NCBI GenBank assembly: GCA_041859945.1
Contig: JBFLGC010000007.1
Location: 1-64,000 of the forward strand
Direction: 5' to 3'
Source of the DNA: Tetragenococcus sp041859945
GTDB taxonomy: Bacteria > Bacillota > Bacilli > Lactobacillales > Enterococcaceae
DNA: 64,000 nt
Position numbers and translations under genes: made by a program. Under the pieces are notes generated by a model. The model did no database searches and was not told the origin of the DNA. It saw only the letters and a program-made list of their open reading frames with translations. The stretch's first letter is position 1. Each line of letters begins with the position of its first letter. Positions 18,287 through 26,644 of the stretch are shown here, piece after piece.

Positions 18287-20446
18287 TTAAATCACACAAC
18301 TTTCACATTGGTTACTACCGATCTCTTCAGCGTCATCGGTAAAGGTCCGGACGTAATAAATCGATTTGCAGCCTTTGTGGAAAGCATAGTTTCGTAAAAT
18401 GTTCAGATCGCGCGTCGTTTGTTTCGAGGATGTCTTCCATTCGTACAAGCCATCAGGGATATTCGAACGCAAGAACAAAGTCAAGCTCATCCCTTGATCG
18501 ATATGTTGTTGCGCGGTCGCGTAAACGTCGATCACCTTGCGCATGTCCATGTCGTAAGCCGATTTGTAATATTTGATGGTATCATTATCCAAATGTGGCG
18601 CTGGATAGTAAATCTTACCGATTTTCTTTTCTTGACGTTCTTCGATCAACCGAGTGATTGGATGCAAGCTGGCTGAAGTATCGTTGATATAGGAAATCGA
18701 GCCATTGGGTGCCACAGCTAAGCGATTTTGGTGATACAAGCCATATTTTTTCACATCGTCCGCTAATTGTTGCCAATCCGCCCCCGTTGGCACAAAGACG
18801 CCTGCAAATAAAGCTTTCACTTTGTCAGAGCGAGGTATATGGTTTTCAGCAATATAGCGAGCGAAATAACTGCCATTGGCATAATCGGATTTTTCAAAAT
18901 GATGGAAGACTTCCCCGCGTTCCTTAGCGATCGCATTACTTTCGACGAGGGTCCAGTAGTTGAGCAACATGAAATAAATATCCGTGAATTCGATTGATTC
19001 CGGTGAGCCATATTCCATATGATTCTTAGCAAAATAAGCATGAAGACCCATGGCACCGAGGCCAATCGTGTGATTCAATTTATTGCCGTTTTGAATGGTC
19101 GGAACGACATCGACATTGGAACTATCGGTGACAAAAGTCAAAGCACGAGTCATAGCACGGACGGACTTGCCAAAATCAGGACTGGCCATCAAGTTGACGA
19201 TGTTGGTCGAACCTAGATTACAAGAAATATCAGTACCTAAGATTTCATACTCTTGTTTACCGTTGATGAAGCTTGGTTCTTGCACTTGCAAAATTTCCGA
19301 GCAAAGGTTACTCATGATGATCTTGCCGTCGATTGGGTTGCTCCGATTAGCCGTATCGATATTGATGATGTAAGGATAACCAGATTCTTGCTGTAACTTC
19401 GAAATTTCCGTTTCCAGATCACGGGCGCGGATCTTGGTCTTGCGGATCTGCGGATTAGCCACTAAATTGTCATATTCTTTAGTGATATCAAGATATGAAA
19501 AGGGCACGCCATACTCACGTTCAACACTATACGGGCTAAAGAGATACATGTCTTCATTTTTGCGTGCCAGTTCATAAAACTTATCTGGCACAAGGATCCC
19601 TAAAGAGAGGGTCTTGACGCGGATCTTTTCATCGGCATTTTCTTTTTTGGCGGATAGGAAGCTAATGATATCAGGGTGAAAGACATTCAGATAAACGACG
19701 CCGGCCCCTTGCCGTTGACCTAATTGATTGGAATAAGAGAAACTGTCTTCAAATAATTTCATGACTGGCATCACGCCACTGGCTGCCCCATCGTAGCCTT
19801 TTATAGGGGCACCTGCTTCACGTAAGTTCGACAAAGTGATGCCGACCCCACCACCGATCCGTGACAGTTGCAAGGCCGAATTGATGCCGCGTCCGATCGA
19901 ATTCATGTCGTCAGTCAATTGGACTAAAAAGCAAGAAACCAGCTCACCGCGACGTTTTCGGCCAGCATTCAAAAACGAGGGCGTCGCTGGTTGGTAACGT
20001 TGGTGGATGATCTCATCCGCTAAGTTCAAAGCTAATTCTTCATTACCGTCAGCAAAATACAAGGCATTGAAAGCCACCCGATCTTCAAAGCGTTCGAGAT
20101 AAAATTGACCATCATTGGTTTTTAGAGCATAAGAAGAATAAAATTTATAGGCTGCCATAAAAGACTTAAAAGTAAAGTGTTGGTCTTCAAGGTAAGCATA
20201 CAATTTGTCGATAAATTCTGGTTGATACTTATGAATAAATTCAGCTTCGATATAGTCGTTGTCGATCAAATAAGTGATTTTTTCAGCGACTGAATCAAAA
20301 CGCATGGTGTTTGGTTCGACATTTTCTTTAAAAAAAGCCGCCAACGCCTCTTGGTCTTTTTGTAGCGGAATCTGCCCGTTGACAGGACGATTGATGGCAT
20401 TATTTAATTTGAAGTAGGTAACATCTTTTAAATCTTTCAGGCTCAT
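18287..20446 (-). CDS. nrdE: Class Ib ribonucleotide reductase alpha subunit
   Basis: This 719-residue catalytic subunit reduces ribonucleoside diphosphates to deoxy forms. Catalytic cysteines appear in RGELVSCFLVQL and MSNLCSEILQ, and the C-terminal CESC pair accepts electrons from NrdH. The finger-loop region NGSISYINDTSASLHP is intact. The N-terminus MSLKDLKDVTYFKLNN is the usual start, from ATG 20446. A TTG at 20509 would add 21 residues (MANKSSFFIP) not typical of the family, so I prefer the shorter form. Confidence 0.95.
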   Translation of the reverse strand: MSLKDLKDVTYFKLNNAINRPVNGQIPLQKDQEALAAFFKENVEPNTMRFDSVAEKITYLIDNDYIEAEFIHKYQPEFIDKLYAYLEDQHFTFKSFMAAYKFYSSYALKTNDGQFYLERFEDRVAFNALYFADGNEELALNLADEIIHQRYQPATPSFLNAGRKRRGELVSCFLVQLTDDMNSIGRGINSALQLSRIGGGVGITLSNLREAGAPIKGYDGAASGVMPVMKLFEDSFSYSNQLGQRQGAGVVYLNVFHPDIISFLSAKKENADEKIRVKTLSLGILVPDKFYELARKNEDMYLFSPYSVEREYGVPFSYLDITKEYDNLVANPQIRKTKIRARDLETEISKLQQESGYPYIINIDTANRSNPIDGKIIMSNLCSEILQVQEPSFINGKQEYEILGTDISCNLGSTNIVNLMASPDFGKSVRAMTRALTFVTDSSNVDVVPTIQNGNKLNHTIGLGAMGLHAYFAKNHMEYGSPESIEFTDIYFMLLNYWTLVESNAIAKERGEVFHHFEKSDYANGSYFARYIAENHIPRSDKVKALFAGVFVPTGADWQQLADDVKKYGLYHQNRLAVAPNGSISYINDTSASLHPITRLIEERQEKKIGKIYYPAPHLDNDTIKYYKSAYDMDMRKVIDVYATAQQHIDQGMSLTLFLRSNIPDGLYEWKTSSKQTTRDLNILRNYAFHKGCKSIYYVRTFTDDAEEIGSNQCESCVI

Positions 20447-20556
20447 AGGACATTGCTTCCTCTCTTTAGTGATGATTTTAGGAATAAAAAAGGAGGACTT
20501 GTTTGCCAAAAAATCTGACGGACAAATCCAACTTTTGCTTTCTTTTAAAGGTATGA

Positions 20557-20781
20557 CTAACTAGCAAGTTGGCGTAATTGATCCGGACGAAAACCGACGA
20601 CAGTCGTGGCATCAGATTGGATCACAGGGACACTTTGATAACCTTGCGATTTTAACCATTCCAAAGCATTTCTGTCATTATCAATATTGATTTCCTCAAA
20701 GTTGATTTTGTTTTCAGTTAAAAAGCGTTTCACCATTTTACATTGCATACAATTGTTTTTCGAGAATAATTTTATATTCAT
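20557..20781 (-). CDS. nrdH: Glutaredoxin-like NrdH redoxin
   Basis: This 74-residue thioredoxin-fold protein passes electrons to NrdE. The redox motif is CMQC near residue 11, and the C-terminal SVPVIQSD and VGFRPDQLRQL match NrdH. AGGAGG precedes the start. It is the first gene of nrdH-nrdE-nrdF, downstream of a promoter with a candidate NrdR box. Confidence 0.95.
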   Translation of the reverse strand: MNIKLFSKNNCMQCKMVKRFLTENKINFEEINIDNDRNALEWLKSQGYQSVPVIQSDATTVVGFRPDQLRQLAS

Positions 20782-20819
20782 GATGATTCCTCCTAAGCGT
20801 TCGCGTTTCGTATGTGTCT

Positions 20820-20872
20820 ATCATATACTGATTCAAAGGAGAAAGTCAACGATAAAATACTATATCTTGTGT
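20820..20872 (-). promoter_or_regulatory. nrd promoter with candidate NrdR box
   Basis: On the minus strand, TTGACT (20849-20844) and TATGAT (20825-20820) are 18 bp apart. Just upstream, 20857-20872 reads ACACAAGATATAGTAT, close to the NrdR box pattern. The usual second box at a helical-turn spacing is not clear. The next 185 bp (20873-21057) are AT-rich with no gene seen. Confidence 0.6.
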
Positions 20873-21057
20873 TTGTGAAATGCAATCAACACTAATTGTT
20901 GTGGTTTTTTAAAAGACTTTTACGCTAAACAAATGTAAATTCAAGGTTTTGGCAAGTTTACTAAAAAAGTAAAAAGGTAAATTTCAAAAGAAAAAAATTT
21001 CATTGTGAAAAGTGACGCAAATGAAAAAAGTACCTGCTAGGTCTTAAACCAAATAGG

Positions 21058-21519
21058 CTAATTAAATGGGGCATTTGTTAAATGGAGGAGTTCTTCTTTA
21101 GACAACTTTTTAACCAAGAAATCTAACTCTTCAGAAGCAAACCAATCGATCGTTTGACTGGTTTGGCCATATTTGATGGTGTGGAGGACGGTGTTGGCAG
21201 ATAAATAAATGTTATGCGGCGTCGGTGGCGTGACAGTGACACTTGCACCAGCCTGTAAAAATTGTAAATGACGCTGTTTTTTTGCATCAAGAGTGGCATA
21301 AACGATCCAACCTGATTGGACCACATAGAATTCGCAAGTTTTCTTGTGGTAATGGCTATTTTGCCAAGCACCTGTTTCAGAAGCCTCGGTTCGGCAGTAA
21401 GAACTACCATCTGTTGCCACTAAACGATAACGCTTTTCATCATTAGGCATTGTTTCAAAATTGATATCGATCCCGGCCTTTTGGGCTGTTTCCAACCTAA
21501 TTTTTTGTGGTTTATCCAT
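21058..21519 (-). CDS. Cupin-fold protein of unknown function
   Basis: This 153-residue protein has a cupin core: HYHKKTCEFYVVQSG is a first motif with histidines and a glutamate that could bind a metal, and TPPTPHNIYLSAN resembles the second motif with its histidine. No signal peptide or membrane segment is seen. GGAGGTG precedes the start. It is a single gene on the minus strand, with no neighbour that points to a pathway. The substrate is unknown; an enzyme or a sugar/amine sensor are both possible. Confidence 0.75.
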   Translation of the reverse strand: MDKPQKIRLETAQKAGIDINFETMPNDEKRYRLVATDGSSYCRTEASETGAWQNSHYHKKTCEFYVVQSGWIVYATLDAKKQRHLQFLQAGASVTVTPPTPHNIYLSANTVLHTIKYGQTSQTIDWFASEELDFLVKKLSKEELLHLTNAPFN

Positions 21520-21850
21520 AAAGCACCTCCAAAATCTATTGTTGTTTGTGTATCGAGATAATTGTATATTGTATGGAACATGGATTCAAGTGCAAAGATT
21601 TGCGAAAGTTAACGGTGAGTTTTATTGTTCTTTCTGAAGTTTTGACACATATCTAAGATACACAATGTGATATAAAATGGAACTTAGATATATAGATACT
21701 AAAAAATGGCAATAACAGTCTTATTTAAATTTTTTTACGTAGAGTTAAATTATGGGGTGGAGAAGTTGTTTTCTTTATGGTTTCAGTAACGCCAGAATGT
21801 TCATAACTGGTATAAATTTAAAAATAGATAAGGGCCTAGACTCATACTTC
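21520..21850. other. AT-rich intergenic stretch with no gene seen
   Basis: I find no reading frame with a binding site, no tandem array and no terminator hairpin in this AT-rich stretch between the divergent cupin and XRE genes. Confidence 0.5.
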
Positions 21851-21855
21851 CAAAA

Positions 21856-21911
21856 GAGTAGTTGACTTCTCTTTTTTAAATGCTATTATAAATGAGTAGT
21901 TAACTACTCAT
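21856..21911 (+). promoter_or_regulatory. Promoter with two palindromic operators before the XRE gene
   Basis: TTGACT (21862-21867) and the extended -10 TG-C-TATTAT (21884-21889) form a promoter. GAGTAGTTAACTACTC (21894-21909) is a perfect palindrome at the start point, and GAGTAGTTGACTTCTC (21856-21871) is a near copy over the -35. Their centres are 38 bp apart. The likely ligand is the XRE protein encoded next. Confidence 0.7.
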
Positions 21912-21923
21912 TTGGAGGTGTGA

Positions 21924-22133
21924 ATGATTCGTATAAAAAATTATGTACAAAAAAATCGTAAAACAAAGAAGCTTACCCAAGAACAGCTTGCGCAAGCTGT
22001 TGGAGTTAGTCGAAAGACAATCGTTTCCTTGGAAAGGGGAAACTACATTCCTTCTTTATTATTGGCCTTCAAATTATCTGAAGTTCTAGAAGTGGATATT
22101 AACAAATTGTTTGAAATGGTATCAGATACATAA
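21924..22133 (+). CDS. Small XRE-family transcriptional regulator
   Basis: This 69-residue protein is almost only a helix-turn-helix: LTQEQLAQAVGVSRKTIVSLERGNYIPSL is the classic Cro/CI type. GGAGGTG lies 3 bp before ATG 21924. It is followed by a small membrane protein, a pairing common in Firmicutes. Two palindromic sites flanking its promoter suggest autorepression. The other targets and the signal are unknown. Confidence 0.88.
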   Translation: MIRIKNYVQKNRKTKKLTQEQLAQAVGVSRKTIVSLERGNYIPSLLLAFKLSEVLEVDINKLFEMVSDT

Positions 22134-22172
22134 AAAATGAAACTTTAGCAATGTGAAAGGGCGTTGATTTAG

Positions 22173-22643
22173 TTGAAGAAAATTATTTTTGAACAAACAT
22201 GTAATGTGATCATGACAATTTTATTTACTTTATCGTTTATTAATACTTTGAGCACCTCGATTATTAATGTTCAAACTGGTGAATTTGAGTTTAGATTTGG
22301 TTTTGTCTGGCTGCTTACTATTAGTTTCTGTCTGTTTTTTGTCCTTTTGCGTTTTTTCTATGAAAAAACATATGGTAAAAAAGATGGCTATAATAATAAA
22401 AGTGGTGAATTAAGTGCGGCAGATGAACGAGAAATAAAAGTAGGGGAGAAGGCCTCGGTTTGCGTCTATCGTATGATCCCTTACATTTTGATGATAGGTC
22501 TAATACTTTCCTTTGCAAGTAATTTTCTGATCAAGGATAGTAGAGTGATGGGGATATTTAATATAGCAATGATTGGTTTATTTTTATGTATCTTTTTTGT
22601 TATTTATACAGTGGCATGGATCATATTAGAAAACCGATTATGA
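22173..22643 (+). CDS. Small four-helix membrane protein paired with the XRE regulator
   Basis: This 156-residue protein has about four membrane segments (roughly residues 10-30, 43-63, 98-118 and 126-150). Between the second and third is a cytoplasmic stretch with ADEREIKVGEKAS, a motif seen in DUF2178-like proteins that often accompany small XRE regulators; that family name is tentative. The start is TTG 22173 with only a weak AAAGGG upstream. It is probably cotranscribed with the regulator and might sense an envelope signal, but the function is unknown. Confidence 0.65.
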   Translation: MKKIIFEQTCNVIMTILFTLSFINTLSTSIINVQTGEFEFRFGFVWLLTISFCLFFVLLRFFYEKTYGKKDGYNNKSGELSAADEREIKVGEKASVCVYRMIPYILMIGLILSFASNFLIKDSRVMGIFNIAMIGLFLCIFFVIYTVAWIILENRL

Positions 22644-22798
22644 AATTGACTGAAGACGATGTGTATACACAGAAGAATATTTCTACTTTGCAAATGGGAA
22701 GGATAATTAGATAGATGCTAACTGAGTTAATAAAAGTGGTATCCTGTTAAGGAATCATGTTATTAACTGTTTAAAAAAAGGAATGGAGGAAAGAGAAT

Positions 22799-22996
22799 AT
22801 GAAAAAAGAGTTTCGTACGATCACTTATGGGGCGAAAATCGGAGATGGTGCTATGAGACTTAAACTCGACACAGACAAGAGCATACTGGCTCAAAAGAAT
22901 ATCGAAATAAAAGCAAGAGTTGATCTTGATAGTGGAGAAGTCACTTTTTTTGTCAAGGAGGAAGACTTACAGAGATTAAGAAGGAACGAAATTTAA
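22799..22996 (+). CDS. Hypothetical 65-residue protein
   Basis: ATG 22799 has GGAGGAA upstream, and the frame ends just before a terminator, so I take it as a gene. The product is charged and soluble (MKKEFRTITYGAKIGDGAMR...), with predicted beta strands (IEIKARVDLDSGEVTFFVKEED). I recognise no family. It stands between the XRE/membrane pair and the next regulator and may belong to the same accessory patch. Confidence 0.55.
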   Translation: MKKEFRTITYGAKIGDGAMRLKLDTDKSILAQKNIEIKARVDLDSGEVTFFVKEEDLQRLRRNEI

Positions 22997-23040
22997 AAAT
23001 GTTTTTAATTAGACTACAAATTCAATAAGCAATATCCGTT

Positions 23041-23070
23041 AGACACCCCATTCTTGTGGAGTGTCTTTTT
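23041..23070 (+). terminator. Rho-independent terminator after the 65-residue gene
   Basis: AGACACCCCA pairs with TGGAGTGTCT, followed by a T run. Confidence 0.8.
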
Positions 23071-23121
23071 AAAACCATATTTTATGACTATAGACATAAA
23101 ATAATTGGTTAAGGTGTAACT

Positions 23122-23158
23122 ATAATGTAAATCTAAATTTACATTATAAGTTAACTTA
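23122..23158 (+). promoter_or_regulatory. Palindromic operator region before the XRE-AbrB gene
   Basis: ATAATGTAAAT (23122-23132) and ATTTACATTAT (23137-23147) form an 11-bp inverted repeat with a 4-bp loop that also covers TATAAT (23121-23126). A second palindrome, TAAGTTAACTTA, follows at 23147-23158. They are candidate sites for the downstream regulator. Confidence 0.6.
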
Positions 23159-23214
23159 AGTTGGTAGAAATATTTAAAAAGAACGATATAATAATGAATG
23201 AGGGGGTAAAAAGT

Positions 23215-23649
23215 ATGATTAATATGAATTTGAGTGCGTTACGAAAAGCTCATAAATTAACGCAAGAAGTACTGGCTGAAAAGATCGGCGTTTCTAGACA
23301 AACAGTAGCAAAATGGGAAACGGGCGAGACAGTGCCAGATATTCAAAATTGTCTGGCACTGGCGCATTTATATGATGTGACTCTTGATGATCTAGTAGGA
23401 AATTCTGCAGAAAATCAAAAATATGGGCTACCTCCAAAAGGAAAGTATATTTTTGGCTTGGTAACGGTTGGCGAACGGGGCCAAATCGTCATCCCTAAAA
23501 AAGCGAGGGAAACATTCGATATCAAAGCAGGTGATGAGTTGCTGATACTGGGAGATGAAGCACAAGGGATCGCGATCATGAAAAATGAAGGCTTTCTTGA
23601 TTTTGCGGAGAAAGTTTTTCAAGCACAAGCAAACAAAGGAGAAGCGTGA
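23215..23649 (+). CDS. XRE regulator fused to an AbrB-type swapped-hairpin domain
   Basis: This 144-residue protein joins an N-terminal Cro/CI helix-turn-helix (LTQEVLAEKIGVSRQTVAKWETGE) to a C-terminal AbrB/SpoVT-like domain (VGERGQIVIPKKARETFDIKAGDELLIL). ATG 23215 has AGGGGG upstream; longer starts at 23161 (TTG) and 23194 (ATG) lack one. Its stop overlaps the ATPase start by one base, so regulator and ABC exporter form one operon and it probably controls them. Two DNA-binding folds in one chain suggest it reads a composite operator, such as the adjacent palindromes. Confidence 0.85.
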   Translation: MINMNLSALRKAHKLTQEVLAEKIGVSRQTVAKWETGETVPDIQNCLALAHLYDVTLDDLVGNSAENQKYGLPPKGKYIFGLVTVGERGQIVIPKKARETFDIKAGDELLILGDEAQGIAIMKNEGFLDFAEKVFQAQANKGEA

Positions 23650-24380
23650 TGGAGGCTATCCAATTAAAGCAGTTGACTAAGAAATTCAAGAAAAATATGG
23701 CTGTGGACTCATTGAACTTTACGATTCAAAAAGGGGAGATTTTTTCCTTATTAGGTTTGAATGGAGCAGGAAAGACAACGACCATTAAGTTGTTGACTTG
23801 TTTGTTGCAACCAACCACAGGCGATGCCCTTCTTTTGGGAGACAGTGTCGTCCGTAACGCTCAAGCTGTGAAAGAAAAAATTGGTGTTTCGCCACAAGAG
23901 ACCGCGATCGCTCCCAATTTGACTGTCCAAGAGAACTTACGCTTCATGGCTAGGATACATGGTTTTGAACATGAAAAAGTCATTAGCAAAACAAAGGAAA
24001 TGTTAAACACTTTTGATCTTAGCGAAGTGGCTGATAAACGCGCCAAAACCTTATCTGGCGGCATGCAGCGACGACTTAGCATCGCGATGGCCTTGATCTT
24101 TGAACCACAGATTTTATTTTTAGACGAGCCCACGCAAGGATTAGATGTGATTGCTAGAAGTGAACTTTGGGCAATTATTGAAAAATTAAAAGGCTCGGTC
24201 ACGATTCTTTTGACCACTCATTATATGGAAGAGGCCAAAGCCCTTTCCGACTGTATTGGGGTTTTAGTTTCCGGAAAATTAAAAGCTTTGGGAACGGCAG
24301 CTGAATTAATGAGAATCACTCAAACAAACTCGCTTGAGAAAGCCTTTATTTCGTTAACACAAAAGGAGGAAAGCGTTTGA
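23649..24380 (+). CDS. ABC transporter ATP-binding protein
   Basis: This 243-residue ATPase has Walker A LLGLNGAGKTTT, signature LSGGMQRRLSIAMAL, Walker B ILFLDEPTQGLD and the switch histidine in LLTTHYMEEA. It is of the DrrA/CcmA/NatA type used by two-component exporters. ATG 23649 with AAAGGAG upstream is preferred to GTG 23646. It is the middle gene of regulator-ATPase-permease. The transported compound is unknown; drug or lipid export is typical of the class. Confidence 0.88.
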   Translation: MEAIQLKQLTKKFKKNMAVDSLNFTIQKGEIFSLLGLNGAGKTTTIKLLTCLLQPTTGDALLLGDSVVRNAQAVKEKIGVSPQETAIAPNLTVQENLRFMARIHGFEHEKVISKTKEMLNTFDLSEVADKRAKTLSGGMQRRLSIAMALIFEPQILFLDEPTQGLDVIARSELWAIIEKLKGSVTILLTTHYMEEAKALSDCIGVLVSGKLKALGTAAELMRITQTNSLEKAFISLTQKEESV

Positions 24381-25111
24381 AATTACTTATTTTTTCATCA
24401 CGAACAACGAAAGAAATTTTAAGAGAGCCGATCAATTTGATTTTTGGTATCGGCTTTCCATTGATCATTTTGGCAATGCTTACGATCATTCAAAAAAATA
24501 TTCCTGTGGACTTGTTTGCTATCGAGAAATTGATTCCGGGAATCGCTGTGTTTGGGCTTTCATTTATTGCGGTTTTCTCAGGAACGTTGATCGCAACGGA
24601 TCGAGATTCTTCATTTTTGATGCGCTTGTTTACGACGCCACTGACAGCCTTCGATTATATTGGAGGATACACGCTACCGCTATTACCGATGGCTATTCTA
24701 CAGATCATTATTAGCTATATGGCCGCTTTTTTTATTGGTTTACGTCCCAGTGTGGAGGTGTTAGTATCGATAGTCGTTCTTCTGCCAAGTGCTATTTTAT
24801 TCATTGGAATCGGTTTATTGGTTGGTGGTTTGTTTAACGCAAAAGTTGTTGGAAATCTTTGTGGAGCCCTTTTGACCAATCTTTGTGTTTGGCTTAGTGG
24901 TGCTTGGTTTGATTTGAGCTTGGTCGGCGGTTGGTTTGAAAAAATCGCTTATTCATTGCCTTTTGCTCACGCGGTAGAAGCGACTAGAGCCTGTCTTGCA
25001 GGTAACTATGGTGCTATTTTTCCACATCTTTGGTGGGTAACAGGCTATGCCGCAGTTATTATGGGGATCGCTGTCATGGTATTTTATTTAAAAATGAGTA
25101 CACAAGAATAG
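24377..25111 (+). CDS. ABC-2 type transporter permease
   Basis: This 244-residue protein has about six membrane segments and the layout of ABC-2 permeases, including a late segment before LPFAHAVEATRACLAGNYG, a region typical of drug-type ABC-2 proteins. It starts at TTG 24377, overlapping the ATPase stop by 4 bp, with AAAGGAGG upstream. With the preceding ATPase it should form an exporter in the cytoplasmic membrane under control of the XRE-AbrB regulator. Confidence 0.85.
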   Translation: MKLLIFSSRTTKEILREPINLIFGIGFPLIILAMLTIIQKNIPVDLFAIEKLIPGIAVFGLSFIAVFSGTLIATDRDSSFLMRLFTTPLTAFDYIGGYTLPLLPMAILQIIISYMAAFFIGLRPSVEVLVSIVVLLPSAILFIGIGLLVGGLFNAKVVGNLCGALLTNLCVWLSGAWFDLSLVGGWFEKIAYSLPFAHAVEATRACLAGNYGAIFPHLWWVTGYAAVIMGIAVMVFYLKMSTQE

Positions 25112-25118
25112 ACAAAAA

Positions 25119-25171
25119 AAGGAGCAAGAATCGTTTTCGAAATGCTTTCGCACCAACGTTTCTTCTCCTTA
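25119..25171 (+). terminator. Probable terminator of the XRE-AbrB/ABC operon
   Basis: AAGGAGCAAGAATCGTT pairs with AACGTTTCTTCTCCTT with one bulge and one mismatch. The T run is weak. Confidence 0.5.
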
Positions 25172-25188
25172 GCGGGTTTGGCACCCAA

Positions 25189-25261
25189 TGGAGGCATAGG
25201 GACTCGAACCCTAGACCCATAGATTAAGAGTCTACTGCTCTACCAACTGAGCTATGCCTCC
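25189..25261 (-). tRNA. tRNA-Lys (anticodon CUU)
   Basis: The minus strand folds as a full cloverleaf of 73 nt. The acceptor stem is GGAGGCA/TGCCTCC, the D arm is GCTC-AGTTGGTA-GAGC, the anticodon loop is CTCTTAA with anticodon CTT, and the T arm contains GGTTCGAGTCC. The discriminator is A and CCA is not encoded. It is a single tRNA gene, not part of a cluster. Confidence 0.96.
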
Positions 25262-25445
25262 GTATCAAAAGTACTTTACTATATTATCATTTCATTTCAG
25301 CAATTGCAAGAACCTTTGTCATTTTTTTTGTTAGAATTTCATTAAATGATGGGTATTATTTTTCTCATAATCAAAGTTAAAAATGGCAACAGAATCTTCA
25401 CTTGAAAATTATTTTTCGTTCATACTTTGTTCATATTTGTTGGGT

Positions 25446-25550
25446 ATAGTAAATACATAACAACAAATAGTCTTTTTATAAGACACCCTAACACTTTTTC
25501 ATTTTTTACTCCTAGCCTGCCGATCCCCGTCGGCAGGTGCTTTTTTTTAG
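25446..25550 (+). ncRNA. Possible small RNA: promoter-like site and terminator with no reading frame
   Basis: A TATAGT -10 (about 25446) is followed about 70 bp later by a strong terminator at 25516-25550 (CCTGCCGA with TCGGCAGG, then eight T). Between them is a small hairpin (GTCTT with AAGAC) and no open frame with a start and binding site. No gene upstream on this strand needs that terminator, because the tRNA is on the other strand. The -35 is weak. The rest of 25262-25445 is AT-rich with nothing recognised. Confidence 0.4.
25516..25550 (+). terminator. Strong orphan rho-independent terminator
   Basis: CCTGCCGA pairs perfectly with TCGGCAGG, followed by TGC and eight T. Confidence 0.85.
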
Positions 25551-25580
25551 ATAAAGAGGGTAGTCACGTTTATTTGAATA

Positions 25581-25609
25581 TGGTATAATCAAAATGGAAA
25601 GCGCTTTTA
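25581..25609 (+). promoter_or_regulatory. Extended -10 promoter with a cre-like site
   Basis: TG-G-TATAAT (25581-25589) is an extended -10. Directly downstream GGAAAGCGCTTTTA (25596-25609) differs from the ideal cre TGAAAGCGCTTTCA at two positions. At this place CcpA would block initiation, so carbon catabolite repression of the next gene is likely. Confidence 0.6.
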
Positions 25610-25695
25610 TTTTGGGCTATATTGGAGAGATCGGTTCGATAGTGGGAAGTTTTGCTACGATCGTCACTGTGATGTGAAAAAGAAGGAGGTTCTTT

Positions 25696-26589
25696 ATGCC
25701 GACTGAAGAAGAAATGGATAGAATGTACAGTCCCATCAGAAAAATGTCAATGGCACAAAAAGGGCGCAAAACGATCCACTATCTTCAAAAATGTAAAGAT
25801 GAAGGGATCCCCATTGTTCAGCATTGCCCAAGCATGATGGGACCAATGTTTACGATGGCGGCCGAGATGGCGGGTGTCGATATTTGTCGCTTGACGCCAG
25901 GTAATGGACGGATAGGACCAGATGAATCGTTGAAACGTTCCATGGAATGGATCGCTGAGAATCGACAAGTTGCGCCACATATCCACATCAATTATACGAC
26001 GGATACGATTGCTTTTGCTTCGAAAGAAAAAGCGTTGGAAAATTTTGCGAGATTCCATATGGCTGGAGCCGACTCGATCTTACCAATGGGAATCAACAAC
26101 GAGACATTAGAATTTGTTGCTAAAAATCATGTGATCATTTATGGTCATGTGGGTGCTCTTTCTGGTTGGCAAACCATGGGTAAATATGGTGGTTACAAAA
26201 GATTGGGCAAAACGGCCGACGATGCCATGGCGATTTTCCGCCAAGCTTATGAATATCAAGAATGTGGGATGAAGGCTGTTTCGATCGAATTGACGCCAAT
26301 CGAAGTCAGCAATGCAATCACTAAAAAGCTGCACATCCCAGTGATCGGTATTGCTGCTGGTGGGGCGTGTGACGGCAGTGAAATGGTAGATGTCGATCTA
26401 TTTGGTTTGATGGCTAAGCCAGCGAGTCACACAAAGACCTATGCCAATTTTTTGAAATTTGCTGCTGGTGTTTATGGAGAATGGGCCGACGATGTCAGAT
26501 CGAGTCATTATCCAGAAGACAAACACGGGGTCCACATGGAAGAAAGAGAACTGGATAAATTTATGAACAAGTTGGAACAAAAATATTGA
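25696..26589 (+). CDS. PanB-like TIM-barrel protein with altered active site
   Basis: This 297-residue protein aligns along its length with ketopantoate hydroxymethyltransferase (PanB). The clearest parts are GHVGALSGWQTMGKYGGYK (PanB GHLGL...GGYKVQGR), SIELTPIEVS (the catalytic Glu region LECVP) and IPVIGIAAGGACDGS. However, the Mg-binding aspartates of PanB (GDS and ADLPF) are replaced by LTPGNG and INYTTDT, and the substrate lysine region VKIEGG by LPMGIN. No panC or panD is adjacent. So it may act on a different substrate within the PEP mutase/isocitrate lyase superfamily. AAGGAGG precedes ATG 25696, and a cre-like site suggests catabolite control. Confidence 0.75.
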   Translation: MPTEEEMDRMYSPIRKMSMAQKGRKTIHYLQKCKDEGIPIVQHCPSMMGPMFTMAAEMAGVDICRLTPGNGRIGPDESLKRSMEWIAENRQVAPHIHINYTTDTIAFASKEKALENFARFHMAGADSILPMGINNETLEFVAKNHVIIYGHVGALSGWQTMGKYGGYKRLGKTADDAMAIFRQAYEYQECGMKAVSIELTPIEVSNAITKKLHIPVIGIAAGGACDGSEMVDVDLFGLMAKPASHTKTYANFLKFAAGVYGEWADDVRSSHYPEDKHGVHMEERELDKFMNKLEQKY

Positions 26590-26644
26590 GTAGTCAGTTG
26601 AACTCCCACTATTTATATGCTTTTGGAACTATTTATAATTCTGA

